A stretch of DNA of 64,000 nucleotides from Shimia sp. R10_1 (GTDB lineage Bacteria > Pseudomonadota > Alphaproteobacteria > Rhodobacterales > Rhodobacteraceae): assembly GCF_017744095.1 (NCBI RefSeq), contig NZ_JAGHQX010000002.1, positions 372,001 to 436,000 on the forward strand, read 5' to 3'. How positions within the stretch are numbered: the first letter of the stretch is position 1; every line of letters starts with the position of its first letter. The notes below the pieces were generated by a model. It worked only from the letters and a program-made list of their open reading frames with translations, was not told the DNA's origin and ran no database searches. Below, piece by piece: positions 8,360-16,706 of the stretch. The position numbers and the translations under genes are program-made.

Positions 8360-9201
8360 TTGGTGCGCTCCAGAAAAGCGGCGGTGAATTCGCCGGTGAA
8401 GACATGTTCGGTTGCGCCCGTCATCCAGACGCCATCCTCAGCCCATTCAATCCAAAGCGTGCCCCCATCCAGATCAATCTGCACCTTGCGGCCTGTGAGG
8501 CCCCGGCGCGCGGCAGCCACGGCGGTGGCGCAGCTGGAGGAGCCAGAGGCCAGTGTGATGCCCACACCCCGCTCCCAGACCCGCATACGAATGTGATTCT
8601 CCCCCACAATCTGCGCGACCTGCACATTGGTACGCTCGGGATAGAGGGGATGGTGTTCATGCGCTGCGCCAAAAGCGGCCAGATCCACAGCGGTGACATC
8701 CTCAACAAAGAAAGTGCAATGAGGGTTGCCCATGCCTGTGGCGGTTGGCGCGCCTTCAATGGGCAGCTCCAGCGTGTCCATCTCATGGGAGAGGGGAATC
8801 TCGTCCCAGCTCAGCTGCGGATGGCCCATGTTCACGGAAACCAGCCTGTCACCCGCTTCGCGCGCAAACAATGTGCCGCGGTCTGTGGTGAGGGTCAGCG
8901 CGCTGGCGCCGGATTCGTCCATAAGATGGCGGGCAATACAGCGGGTGGCGTTGCCACAGGCCGCAGAAGTGGAGCCATCGGCATTATAAAACGTCAGATG
9001 CGCATCGGCGTTGCTGCCCGCAGCGCCATGGGTGATCACCGCAAGCTGGTCGAATCCCACAGCTTTCTGACGATGAGAAATCGCCATGATCTGATTTTCT
9101 GTCAGCGCAAAGGTGCGCGCGCGTGCATCCACCACGACAAAATCATTGCCGAGACCATGCATTTTCATGAAGGAAATAGGGGTTTGAGCACGTGTATCCA
9201 T
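8356..9201 (-). CDS. dapF: Diaminopimelate epimerase
   Basis: 281 residues from the ATG at 9201 (an ATG at 9210 is also possible; neither has a strong ribosome site). It interconverts LL- and meso-diaminopimelate for lysine and peptidoglycan. The family start FMKMHGLGNDFVVVDAR is clear. The two catalytic cysteines lie in ADGSTSAACGNATRC and LASGSSSCATAVAA. dapF begins the dapF-mtaB operon and is divergent from tRNA-Lys. dapA of the same pathway is 11 kb away. Confidence 0.94.
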   Translation of the reverse strand: MDTRAQTPISFMKMHGLGNDFVVVDARARTFALTENQIMAISHRQKAVGFDQLAVITHGAAGSNADAHLTFYNADGSTSAACGNATRCIARHLMDESGASALTLTTDRGTLFAREAGDRLVSVNMGHPQLSWDEIPLSHEMDTLELPIEGAPTATGMGNPHCTFFVEDVTAVDLAAFGAAHEHHPLYPERTNVQVAQIVGENHIRMRVWERGVGITLASGSSSCATAVAAARRGLTGRKVQIDLDGGTLWIEWAEDGVWMTGATEHVFTGEFTAAFLERTK

Positions 9202-9264
9202 GGCGCGCATATACGCCCGCCACAAATTAATTTCCAGTGGTGCGATTTTTTTCTCAGAATCCGC

Positions 9265-9292
9265 TTGACCCCCCCCGTAGCTAACTCTAAAA
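9265..9292 (+). promoter_or_regulatory. Predicted promoter of tRNA-Lys
   Basis: TTGACC (9265-9270) is followed by a run of C, a 16-base spacer and CTAAAA (9287-9292), 16 bases before the tRNA. The tRNA-Leu promoter has the same architecture. Confidence 0.65.
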
Positions 9293-9308
9293 GCCGCCCT
9301 CACAGAGT

Positions 9309-9384
9309 GGGCCGTTAGCTCAGTTGGTAGAGCAACTGACTTTTAATCAGTGGGTCGTAGGTTCGAATCCTACACGGCTCACCA
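9309..9384 (+). tRNA. tRNA-Lys (anticodon UUU)
   Basis: A 76-base cloverleaf with encoded CCA. Acceptor GGGCCGT pairs with ACGGCTC; the D-arm contains AGCTCAGTTGGTAGAGC; the anticodon arm is ACTGA-CTTTTAA-TCAGT with TTT at the anticodon; the T-arm contains GGTTCGAATCC. Confidence 0.98.
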
Positions 9385-9409
9385 CTTTAACCGATTGATC
9401 GGTAAACGA

Positions 9410-9446
9410 AAAACCGGCAGCGATTTCGCTGCCGGTTTTCGCTTTT
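9410..9446 (+). terminator. Terminator after tRNA-Lys
   Basis: A 13-bp stem AAAACCGGCAGCG (9410-9422) with CGCTGCCGGTTTT (9427-9439), loop ATTT, then CGCTTTTT. Confidence 0.9.
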
Positions 9447-9504
9447 TAAAGGCACAGCGCCAACACGTTCTCCGCTAAGCCAGAGATCGCCCTGTGTGGC
9501 CACC

Positions 9505-10575
9505 TTACGTGCCGATGGGCACGAGGTGGTTGTCAAATTGCACTGGTTGCTGACGCACCGAGTCGCCCAGCGCGCCCACTGCGCCGGTGCCAGTGGTGAA
9601 AAAGAATCCCGCCGCTCGCGACCCGATTCCACAGACATCTTCCAGCTCCACCCCACGCAGAAAGGTGCCGCTGGCCAGGTCAAACACATGCACAACTCCA
9701 CCACGTGGGGAGGTGATCGCCACCTCGCGGCCATCGCCAGAGATCGCCACACTGCCTGCATAGCCATCAAGAGCGCCGTGGAGGCGCTCAGGGGCCGCCA
9801 GCAGGGTGATGGGGCCGCCACGCCGGTGCAGGCCCAGCAGCGGCGGTGCGGCCCCCTCTGCACCCTGCCACTGCATTGCCAGCGCCACGGTTCCGTCGCT
9901 GTGCAAGGCGAGGTGGCGGATGGAGTTTTTGTGAAAGGCGACTGGCAGCGACGCGGTTTCAACAATCGCGCCGGAAAAATCCAGATAGGTAAGATTGGGG
10001 GCCATGGTCGGAATGTTGAGTTTGGCGCGGCCCATATCGGGATGGGTTTCAATGCCGCCATTGGCGACCACAAGGCTCTGCCCGTCTGGCATCAGCCGCA
10101 TCTCATGCGGGCCAATGCCGCCCGAGGAGACCTCTCCAAGACGTTTGTAGCCCGCCGCCACATCCCAGACGCCAATCACGCCGAGACCGGCCTCATAGTC
10201 GTTCTCTGTGGTGAACAGCTGCGTGCCGTCCGGGGAAAACGCCCCATGGCCATAAAAGTGACGCCCCTCTGGCGCGTTGAGTCGGGCAAGCACGGTGCCA
10301 TCGCGACAATCCAGCGCCAGCGCAAAGGTGCCGGGGCGGCGGGCGAAGGCGACCGCCTCCGCACGTGTGGGTTGCGCCGCAGCGGCATGACCGCGTGCGG
10401 GCAGAGGAATCGTGAAGCTGATGTCACCGGTCTCTGTCAGACCGGTGAGCACAAACTGCCCGTCCGGGGCGCGTGCGGCGGACAGAAAGGCAGGTGCGCC
10501 GACGCTCGCCCAGCCAGCGGAGGGCAAAAGACTGCTGGCGGCAAGTCCGGCCAGCACACGGCGTCGGCTGACCAT
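9505..10575 (-). CDS. Tat-exported DUF1513 beta-propeller protein (COG3490 type)
   Basis: 356 residues from the ATG at 10575; an ATG at 10587 would overlap the preceding gene by 11 bases. The N-terminus SRRRVLAGLAASSLLPSAG is a twin-arginine signal, so the folded protein is exported to the periplasm. The rest shows repeated propeller-like strands (HGAFSPDGTQLFTTEND, IGPHEMRLMPDGQSLVVANG, SIRHLALHSDGTVALAMQ). The function is unknown. In many alpha- and gammaproteobacteria this family travels with two imelysins and a DUF1111 dihaem protein (COG3487-COG3490), exactly as here, where it is the last gene. A role in periplasmic iron handling is inferred from those neighbours only. Confidence 0.85.
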   Translation of the reverse strand: MVSRRRVLAGLAASSLLPSAGWASVGAPAFLSAARAPDGQFVLTGLTETGDISFTIPLPARGHAAAAQPTRAEAVAFARRPGTFALALDCRDGTVLARLNAPEGRHFYGHGAFSPDGTQLFTTENDYEAGLGVIGVWDVAAGYKRLGEVSSGGIGPHEMRLMPDGQSLVVANGGIETHPDMGRAKLNIPTMAPNLTYLDFSGAIVETASLPVAFHKNSIRHLALHSDGTVALAMQWQGAEGAAPPLLGLHRRGGPITLLAAPERLHGALDGYAGSVAISGDGREVAITSPRGGVVHVFDLASGTFLRGVELEDVCGIGSRAAGFFFTTGTGAVGALGDSVRQQPVQFDNHLVPIGT

Positions 10576-10576
10576 T

Positions 10577-11611
10577 TTAATCGCCATCCAGCGCGTTAAA
10601 CCCTGCGCTGACCCCCAAGGCCGGACCGAGTTCAAGCGTGGTGATGCCCCGCGCGCGGTTGATGTACTGTTGTAGAATTTCGACACGGAAACGGCCCTGC
10701 ACCTCTTTCACACCGGCAAAGACAGGATCATTCTGCAAGTCCGTCGCCTGCTCCTGAATGAGCGCAAAGGCAGTGCTGTAGTCAGCGCGGATGGTGTCGC
10801 TCTCTGACGATAGAATGTGCGCCAGCTCTGCAAGGGCTGCGGTGGACACGGTCACATTGCGCAGGCTGCGGCCTGAGCGGCGCGCCTCTGCGCGGGTGGG
10901 GCGCGGCTTGTCAAAGGAGCCAAGCGGGCGGCCCAGTCGCACCTCAGCGTCAAATTGAAGCCCGGAATCCAGCGCCTTGTAGATCACCTGTAGCGACTCT
11001 GCGTCGGTTTCATAAGATCCGGCCTCTGACGGCTCTGTCAAAAGGGTGGCGAAGCCGTTCACCCAATCTGTATGGATCGCGCCTGAGGACAGAGCGATGT
11101 CGGCCGCAACACGGCGCACCAGAGCGCAGTGATAGTCAGCTGCGCCCAACGTGCTGATGCGGGGGTCATAAAGCAGCTGCTCGAGCGCGAAAAAGCCCCG
11201 CCCGGCGACAGAGACCGTTTGGAAGTCGGTTGCGTCCGCGATCACCGGATCCTCATCGGCAATCAGGCGACCCAGCGCTTTGGGGGTGAACCCTTTGGTG
11301 TCGGGCCAGAACGCCAGACCAAAGGCGCGCTCATCCACCTCAGTAGGGCCAAAACGCAGGTGACTGACGCCCATCCAGGCGTCAAACGCCGTGTGGAAGG
11401 CGGCGCGCAGCGGTTCTGAGGTGGGGCTGCACTCTGTCTCTGCGGCCGCACTCAGCGCCTGAGTGGTTGTTGCAAGCGCCTCAAACCCCGGCAGGATGTG
11501 CTGCGCCACCGCAGCCTCAACCAAGGCACCCTGATCAACACGCACAGCCTCTTGGGCAAAGGCAGGGGCCACGAGGGCAAAGCTGGCCACTAAAGCAAAG
11601 GATTTCAGCAT
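10577..11611 (-). CDS. Imelysin family periplasmic protein (COG3489 type)
   Basis: 344 residues from the ATG at 11611, which shares a base with the upstream stop (TGATG). MLKSFALVASFALVAPAFA is a Sec signal peptide. The body is the helical imelysin fold, with RFGPTEVDERAFGLAFWPD and GRGFFALEQLLYD. The canonical imelysin GxHxxE motif is degenerate here: the His position in GFFALE is Phe, so this copy may not bind iron in the same way as the larger paralogue at 13189. Imelysins are periplasmic, iron-regulated proteins linked to iron uptake rather than proven peptidases. Confidence 0.87.
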   Translation of the reverse strand: MLKSFALVASFALVAPAFAQEAVRVDQGALVEAAVAQHILPGFEALATTTQALSAAAETECSPTSEPLRAAFHTAFDAWMGVSHLRFGPTEVDERAFGLAFWPDTKGFTPKALGRLIADEDPVIADATDFQTVSVAGRGFFALEQLLYDPRISTLGAADYHCALVRRVAADIALSSGAIHTDWVNGFATLLTEPSEAGSYETDAESLQVIYKALDSGLQFDAEVRLGRPLGSFDKPRPTRAEARRSGRSLRNVTVSTAALAELAHILSSESDTIRADYSTAFALIQEQATDLQNDPVFAGVKEVQGRFRVEILQQYINRARGITTLELGPALGVSAGFNALDGD

Positions 11612-13131
11612 CAAAGACTCTCCAGAAAACGGATCAGGGCGTCGCGGTCAGCGGGGGGCATGGCAATGACGCGCTCTTTCATCGGCTGCGCTTCGCCACC
11701 ATGCCAGAGCACGGCCTCCAGCAGCGAGCGGGCACGGCCATCGTGCAGGAAGTCGCTGTGGCCAGAGACACGTTCGGTCAGCCCCACACCCCAGAGCGGG
11801 GGCGTGCGCCATTCGCGGCCTGTTGCACGGGCTTCGGGGCGGTTGTCGGCCAGATCCTCGCCCATGTCATGCAGCAACATATCCGTGTAGGGCCAGATCA
11901 GCTGAAAGCTCTGGGCGGGCTGATCAACAAGGCGGTGGGTGACATAGGCCGGGCGGTGGCAACTGGCACAGCCGGTGTCGTGAAAGACCTCTTTGCCGCG
12001 CAGCACTTCGGGGGCGTCCACATCGCGGCGCATCGGCACCGCGAGATTGGCGCTGTAAAAGGTGGTGAGGTCGAGCCCCACGTCATCCACCTCAAATACG
12101 CGCACATCTTTGTCGCCATGGATGGCGTTGACGCAGGCCTGCTGCGCCTCGGTGCAATCGCCGTGACCTTTGGTGAACAGCGGGCTGGAGATGCCGATGT
12201 CTGTGGCAAAGGCGCCAGCGGTTTGTTGGCGCAAGGTTGGGGCGCCTGCCTTCAGGCCGAACCGGCCCAGCATCGGGCGCTGAAACTCACGCGACCAGAC
12301 GATATTGGCGCGGCCCGAAATGCCATCGCCATCCACGTCGTCAGGGTCTGTGTTGGCAAGAATATCCGCGGCGGGAATGGCCTCCAGCAGGCCAAGGCCA
12401 ATCATCTGAGGGGCCACCCGCGCGCTGAACATCGTGTCGGGGTGGAAGTCCCCATAGCCCAGATCCTGTGCGGTGACGGTGGGGCGGCGCAGGGTGGCCA
12501 CCTCGCCACCAGACAGCGCCACCTCAAAGGTTTCATAGGTGACTTCCAACCGCGCCTCTGCCGGTTGGCCGGGCAGGCTGAAATCCTGAATTTGGCGGCC
12601 ATAGCTGGGCTCTGGCCGGGTGCCGACAAACGCAGCGATCTCATAGATCTGCTCTGCCTGTGTGCCGGGGATGGAGAGTTTCAGGGCGAAGGAAATGGCG
12701 TCATCTTCGGGGCCCTCGGGCGCATGGCCACGCCCCCCGCGCATGTGGCAGCTTTGGCAGGCGCGCGCGTTGTAGAGCGGACCGAGACCATCAGAGGCCA
12801 GCGTGGAGGTGGGAGAAGACACCCAAAGCTTGTCAAACATCGCCTCGCCAAGGCGGAAATCCAGCCCGGCGTCGATGTCGAGATTTGCGGAGGGCTGATC
12901 AAACACCAGATTGTCGCGGCGCACAGGCACGGAAGCTGCGCCACCGGGGCGGCTTTCAAATTTCTGAGGTTTGGAGAAATCAGTGGGCGGCGCCGTGACT
13001 TTGGCAATGCGCGCTGCCTCTTCGGCGGTGCGCGGCACAACGTTCAAATGTCGGTCATCCAGCTCTTGCGCGCCTGCTGTGCCCGCAAGGGTTCCGAATG
13101 CCGCGGCTAGAAGAAAAGGTTTGGCTGGCAT
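11611..13131 (-). CDS. Dihaem DUF1111 c-type cytochrome (thiol-oxidoreductase-like, COG3488)
   Basis: 506 residues from the ATG at 13131; the open frame reaches farther, but that part lies in the terminator hairpin upstream. A signal peptide ends near residue 21 (TLAGTAGAQ). Two haem-binding motifs are visible: CQSCH at about residues 125-129 and CASCH at about 388-392. DUF1111 proteins are periplasmic dihaem cytochromes distantly related to MauG and CcpA peroxidases; their substrate is unknown. The cell would need cytochrome c maturation to make it. It stands between two imelysin genes and is coupled to the downstream one by TGATG. I infer a redox partner function in iron acquisition. Confidence 0.88.
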   Translation of the reverse strand: MPAKPFLLAAAFGTLAGTAGAQELDDRHLNVVPRTAEEAARIAKVTAPPTDFSKPQKFESRPGGAASVPVRRDNLVFDQPSANLDIDAGLDFRLGEAMFDKLWVSSPTSTLASDGLGPLYNARACQSCHMRGGRGHAPEGPEDDAISFALKLSIPGTQAEQIYEIAAFVGTRPEPSYGRQIQDFSLPGQPAEARLEVTYETFEVALSGGEVATLRRPTVTAQDLGYGDFHPDTMFSARVAPQMIGLGLLEAIPAADILANTDPDDVDGDGISGRANIVWSREFQRPMLGRFGLKAGAPTLRQQTAGAFATDIGISSPLFTKGHGDCTEAQQACVNAIHGDKDVRVFEVDDVGLDLTTFYSANLAVPMRRDVDAPEVLRGKEVFHDTGCASCHRPAYVTHRLVDQPAQSFQLIWPYTDMLLHDMGEDLADNRPEARATGREWRTPPLWGVGLTERVSGHSDFLHDGRARSLLEAVLWHGGEAQPMKERVIAMPPADRDALIRFLESL

Positions 13132-13143
13132 CGTCGCTACAGA

Positions 13144-13173
13144 AAGAAAAGGGGGCGGGACCATCCCGCCCCC
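13144..13173 (-). terminator. Terminator or attenuator between irpA and the DUF1111 gene
   Basis: A perfect 10-bp stem (13151-13160 with 13164-13173: GGGGGCGGGA and TCCCGCCCCC), followed on the minus strand by TTTTCTTTC. It lies between genes that appear to belong together, so it may lower expression of the distal genes. Confidence 0.85.
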
Positions 13174-13188
13174 TGTTGTTGGGTGGTA

Positions 13189-14451
13189 TTATTCGAACAC
13201 TGCGTCCGGATTGTCGAGGCTGTCGGAGCCTTCGAATGCCAGCTGGTCCAGACCCAGCGCAGCCACAGCGGCTTCGATGGATTTGGTCTGCTCGACAAGG
13301 CCGTTCACGCCGCCCATCACCAGCGCTTCGCCGGCTTCGTTGCCGCGCTCCAGCATCTGGTCATAGGAGAAGCCGGATTCAGCGGCGGTTTTGATACGGC
13401 CCAGACCCAGCATGGTGTCAGACAGTTTGCCTTTCAGCTCTGCATCAAGGCCCGCGTCGGCTTCGGCCACCAGATCGGACAGGGAGGCACCGGACACGAG
13501 GGAGCCGTCCACACGCACATATTCGCCAAGGTAGACGTTCTGGATGCCCAGGCCGTCATAGTAGTGGCTGTTGTGGGTGTTGTCAGAGAAGCAGTCATGC
13601 TCTTCTTCTGGATCGTTCAGCAGCAGGCCAAGGCGCATACGCTCACCGGCTTGCTCGCCATAAGACAGGGAGCCCATGCCGGTCAGGATGGCCACGATGC
13701 CTGCGTCTTCGTCGCCGGTTACAGCTGTGCGTGCTTCGCCGCCGTCAACCCATTGTGCTGCCATCCATTCCAGATCGCTGACCAGAAGGTCGGTCGCGGC
13801 TTTCAGGTAAGCTGCGCGGCGGTCACAGTTGCCGTTGGTGCAGTCATCACCTGCGGCAAAATCGGTCCAGCTGCGGTCGCCTGCGCCATGCTCGTGGCCG
13901 TTCAGGTCCTGGCCCCAGAGCAGGAATTCAATCGCGTGGTAGCCGGTGGCTACATTGGCCTCAACACCGTCTGCTTCGTGCAGGGTACTTTCCAGCAGCT
14001 CAGGGGTGATGTTGGTTGCGTCCACAGTAGTGCCGGAGATGTCGAGCGTCGCATTGGCAACAACGTTCAGTGCCGCAAGAGGGTTCTCATCGGTTGGGCC
14101 GCCGTAAGATGCATCCACATAGTCGATCAGACCTTCGTCCAGCGGCCATGCGTTCACTTTGCCTTCCCAGTCATCCACGATGGCGTTGCCAAAGCGATAA
14201 ACTTCGGTCTGCTGATAAGGCACGCGGGAGGCCAGCCAAGCGTCTTTGGCGGCTTGCAGCGCTTCTGCGGAAGGCGCTTCCACCAGCGCGTTCACTGCGG
14301 CTTGCAGGGTTTTCGCGGTGGTCAGGCTGTCTTCGTATTTTGCCGCAGCAATATCGGCGTAGTTGGTCAGAACGTCCGCTTTGGTGGCAGCAAAAGCCGG
14401 AGCGGCGAAGGCCATAACGGCCGCGGTTGTGGTCAGAAATGCACGTGTCAT
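13189..14451 (-). CDS. irpA: Iron-regulated imelysin IrpA-type protein (COG3487)
   Basis: 420 residues from the ATG at 14451. MTRAFLTTTAAVMAFAAPAFA is a signal peptide. The complete imelysin motif is present as GYHAIEFLLWGQD (His172, Glu175), together with VPYQQTEVYRFGN, NAWPLDEGLIDYVD and GERMRLGLLLNDPEEEHDCFSDNTH, all hallmarks of the larger two-lobe imelysins. It is expected in the periplasm and is associated with ferrous or ferric iron uptake in cyanobacteria and marine bacteria. A CTGA-N9-TCAG palindrome lies 35 bases upstream and fits iron-dependent repression by RirA. Codon use and composition match the surroundings, so recent transfer is not indicated. Confidence 0.9.
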   Translation of the reverse strand: MTRAFLTTTAAVMAFAAPAFAATKADVLTNYADIAAAKYEDSLTTAKTLQAAVNALVEAPSAEALQAAKDAWLASRVPYQQTEVYRFGNAIVDDWEGKVNAWPLDEGLIDYVDASYGGPTDENPLAALNVVANATLDISGTTVDATNITPELLESTLHEADGVEANVATGYHAIEFLLWGQDLNGHEHGAGDRSWTDFAAGDDCTNGNCDRRAAYLKAATDLLVSDLEWMAAQWVDGGEARTAVTGDEDAGIVAILTGMGSLSYGEQAGERMRLGLLLNDPEEEHDCFSDNTHNSHYYDGLGIQNVYLGEYVRVDGSLVSGASLSDLVAEADAGLDAELKGKLSDTMLGLGRIKTAAESGFSYDQMLERGNEAGEALVMGGVNGLVEQTKSIEAAVAALGLDQLAFEGSDSLDNPDAVFE

Positions 14452-14485
14452 AAACTCGATCCCAAGGTTGAACTCTCGCGCATTA

Positions 14486-14502
14486 CTGAGAAAATTACTC
14501 AG
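14486..14502 (-). promoter_or_regulatory. Candidate iron-responsive operator upstream of irpA
   Basis: CTGAGAAAATTACTCAG is an inverted repeat that matches the TGA-N9-TCA iron-responsive operator attributed to RirA in alphaproteobacteria, extended by one pair. A second copy precedes the next gene in the cluster. Confidence 0.6.
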
Positions 14503-14580
14503 AAAGGTCAATCCTTATTGTTTCACTAGGTATTCAATTTTTGGGCGAGAAGGCCAACAAACATACCTTAAAAATATAGA

Positions 14581-15714
14581 TTAACGCTCCAGAAGCGTCT
14601 CATAGCGCGCATCGGTCAGGGTCTTCAGGAAGGCCACAATTGCGTCAACACGTCGATCATCAAGGGCGGGACCGTGTGTGAGCTCCTTGACCGCGAGTGT
14701 TGCGGGCATTGCAGGCCGTCCAAAACGTTCGCCCGTCTCTGGGTTGATTTGTCGCGCCTCATCAAAGGTGTTGTAGCGATTGTAAAACAGAACCACCGTG
14801 CGCAGATCTTCGAACACGCCGTTGTGCATATAGGGCCCCGTCACCGCGACATTGCGCAGGCTGGGGGTTTTGAATTTGCCGCGTTGATCTGAATCTCCGG
14901 CCACCGCAGGGTTGTTCATCAAACCGAGATCCACAGTGCCCAGAGCCACCCCATTGGCCGCACGCAGCGTGGTGTTCTCTGGCACACCAATGTTGTGGAA
15001 CTGGTAGTTGGTGAAGGTCTCGCGCGGATCGGTCGCACTGCGACGCAGCTGATGACAGAGGTTGCAATTGGTGAACTGCTGCGAAAAGAACAACACTCGC
15101 CCCAGATCTTCTTCGCGGGTCAATTCTGCTTCGCCGCGCAGGAAACGATCATATTTACTGTCAAATGGGGCGAATAGCTCGGTTTGCTCAAAGGCGGCAA
15201 GCGCCTGCGTCATCGCCGCATACCCAGCTTCTGCCGTTGCAAGTGTATCAGGTGCAAACAGGGTCGCGAAGGCTTGTTCATAGACTGCGTTTTCGGACAA
15301 ACGCGCAACAACGGCAGCTGCGTCCTTCATCCCCATTTCCGCAGGATTGGTCGGCGGCCCGCCCGCCTGCGCGGCAAGCCCCGCCGCACGGCCATCCCAG
15401 AACTGGCCACCGACCCAGTTGCCTTCTTCATTCTGGTGGAACGCTGGGGAAAACGCCGCATAAGTGGCGCTGGGGGCGTTGCGATCCCCGAGTGACACGC
15501 CATCATCCCCAATCGATGCCATCCCGCGTGGATCTGCAAAACCAAAGTCAGGACTGTGACACGTGGCGCAGGACTGCGTGCGGTTGGCCGATAAATTCAC
15601 GTCAAAAAACAGAAGCGCGCCCAAGTCTTCCAGCGTTTGCGGCACATCGGATTGGGCAAGTGCCACACCGGCCCCAAAAGCAAAGAAGACGAAAGAGGCC
15701 AACACGCATTTCAT
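14581..15714 (-). CDS. MauG/cytochrome c peroxidase family dihaem protein
   Basis: 377 residues from the ATG at 15714, chosen over the ATG at 15726 because GGAG sits seven bases upstream. MKCVLASFVFFAFGAGVALA is a signal peptide. Haem motifs are CATCH (about residues 49-53) and CNLCH (about 217-221), the spacing of two-domain MauG/CcpA proteins. Other family marks are FFDVNLSANRTQSC, GRAAGLAAQAGGP, KFKTPSLRNVAVTGPYMHNG and VAFLKTLTD. It is a periplasmic dihaem enzyme, either peroxidase or protein-modifying oxidase. It has its own iron-box candidate and lies head of the imelysin/DUF1111 cluster on the same strand, 129 bases before irpA. Confidence 0.9.
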   Translation of the reverse strand: MKCVLASFVFFAFGAGVALAQSDVPQTLEDLGALLFFDVNLSANRTQSCATCHSPDFGFADPRGMASIGDDGVSLGDRNAPSATYAAFSPAFHQNEEGNWVGGQFWDGRAAGLAAQAGGPPTNPAEMGMKDAAAVVARLSENAVYEQAFATLFAPDTLATAEAGYAAMTQALAAFEQTELFAPFDSKYDRFLRGEAELTREEDLGRVLFFSQQFTNCNLCHQLRRSATDPRETFTNYQFHNIGVPENTTLRAANGVALGTVDLGLMNNPAVAGDSDQRGKFKTPSLRNVAVTGPYMHNGVFEDLRTVVLFYNRYNTFDEARQINPETGERFGRPAMPATLAVKELTHGPALDDRRVDAIVAFLKTLTDARYETLLER

Positions 15715-15729
15715 GACGCACTCCATTGG

Positions 15730-15746
15730 CTGAGTTGTTTTATCAG
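15730..15746 (-). promoter_or_regulatory. Candidate iron-responsive operator upstream of the MauG-like gene
   Basis: CTGAGTTGTTTTATCAG matches CTGA-N9-TCAG, the same pattern as the site before irpA, and lies 15 bases upstream of the start codon. Confidence 0.55.
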
Positions 15747-15813
15747 GTTTTCACGCCGCGTGCCGTCAGAGTCAATCTGTGCCCATTGTCGCAGGGGGGG
15801 GCAAACCACCAAC

Positions 15814-15838
15814 AAAAAAGCCGCCCCAAGGGGCGGCC
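15814..15838 (-). terminator. Terminator of the enoyl-CoA hydratase gene
   Basis: Stem GCCGCCCC (15820-15827) with GGGGCGGC (15830-15837). On the minus strand it is followed by a run of six T. Confidence 0.88.
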
Positions 15839-15866
15839 TTTATAACCTGTGATGCGCCAATTGCGA

Positions 15867-16643
15867 TCAGCGGTCGCGGAACTGTGGTTCACGCTTTTCA
15901 ACGAAGGCGGCCATGCCTTCGGTCTGATCCTCGGTGGCAAACAGCGAGTGGAACGCCCGACGCTCAAACAGCAGGCCTTCGCGCAGGGTGGTTTCAAAGC
16001 TGCGGTTCACGGCCTCTTTGGCGGTCTGGCTGGCGATCAGCGATTTCTCTGCGATCTTCTGGGCTGCGCCCATCGCCTCTTCCATCAGCTTTTTGGGTGG
16101 CACAACCCGGCTCACAAGGCCAGAACGCTCTGCTTCGGCGGCATCCATGAAACGCCCGGTCAGGTTCATATCCATGGATTTGGCTTTGCCCACCGCACGG
16201 GTCAAACGCTGGCTGCCGCCGATCCCGGCAATCACACCCAGATTGATTTCCGGCTGGCCAAATTTCGCGTTCTCAGCCGCAATGATGAAATCGCAGGCCA
16301 TCGCCAGCTCACAGCCGCCGCCCAGCGCATAGCCGGACACCGCCGCGATCACCGGCTTGCGAATGTCCTGAATGCGGTCACCAAACTCGGCAAAGAGGTT
16401 GGAGAGGTTCACATCCGCAAAGCTCATTTCCGACATTTCTTTGATGTCGGCGCCTGCGGCGAAGGCTTTCTCAGAGCCGGTCAGGACGATGCAGCGGACT
16501 TTGTCGTTTTTGTCCGCGCTTTGCAGCGCTTCCAGCAGCTCCCCCACCAGCTGTTGGCTGAGCGCATTGAGCGCGTCAGGGCGGTTGAGCTTGATAAGGG
16601 CGACGTGCTCTTCGATTTCGACGATGATCGTCTCAAAAGCCAT
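15867..16643 (-). CDS. Enoyl-CoA hydratase
   Basis: 258 residues from the ATG at 16643, which gives the usual [17 protein letters not shown] start; an ATG at 16658 is the alternative. It is a crotonase-fold enzyme that hydrates 2-enoyl-CoA in fatty acid beta-oxidation. Both catalytic glutamates are in place: [11 protein letters not shown] and [18 protein letters not shown]. The oxyanion-hole region [11 protein letters not shown] and the C-terminal helix are intact. It is a single-gene unit with its own terminator and is divergent from nothing nearby; mutM follows upstream on the same strand. Short-chain specificity is likely from length but not proven. Confidence 0.93.
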   Translation of the reverse strand: MAFETIIVEIEEHVALIKLNRPDALNALSQQLVGELLEALQSADKNDKVRCIVLTGSEKAFAAGADIKEMSEMSFADVNLSNLFAEFGDRIQDIRKPVIAAVSGYALGGGCELAMACDFIIAAENAKFGQPEINLGVIAGIGGSQRLTRAVGKAKSMDMNLTGRFMDAAEAERSGLVSRVVPPKKLMEEAMGAAQKIAEKSLIASQTAKEAVNRSFETTLREGLLFERRAFHSLFATEDQTEGMAAFVEKREPQFRDR

Positions 16644-16706
16644 GAGTGATGCTTTCATTGTTCCGGTCAGGAGTGATTCCTTACCATTTGAGGCAATTCG
16701 ATCAAG

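Noticed and set aside
11467-14529. Long plus-strand open frames opposite the imelysin and DUF1111 genes
   Set aside because: The minus-strand proteins carry signal peptides, haem motifs and imelysin motifs; the plus-strand frames have none and overlap them completely.
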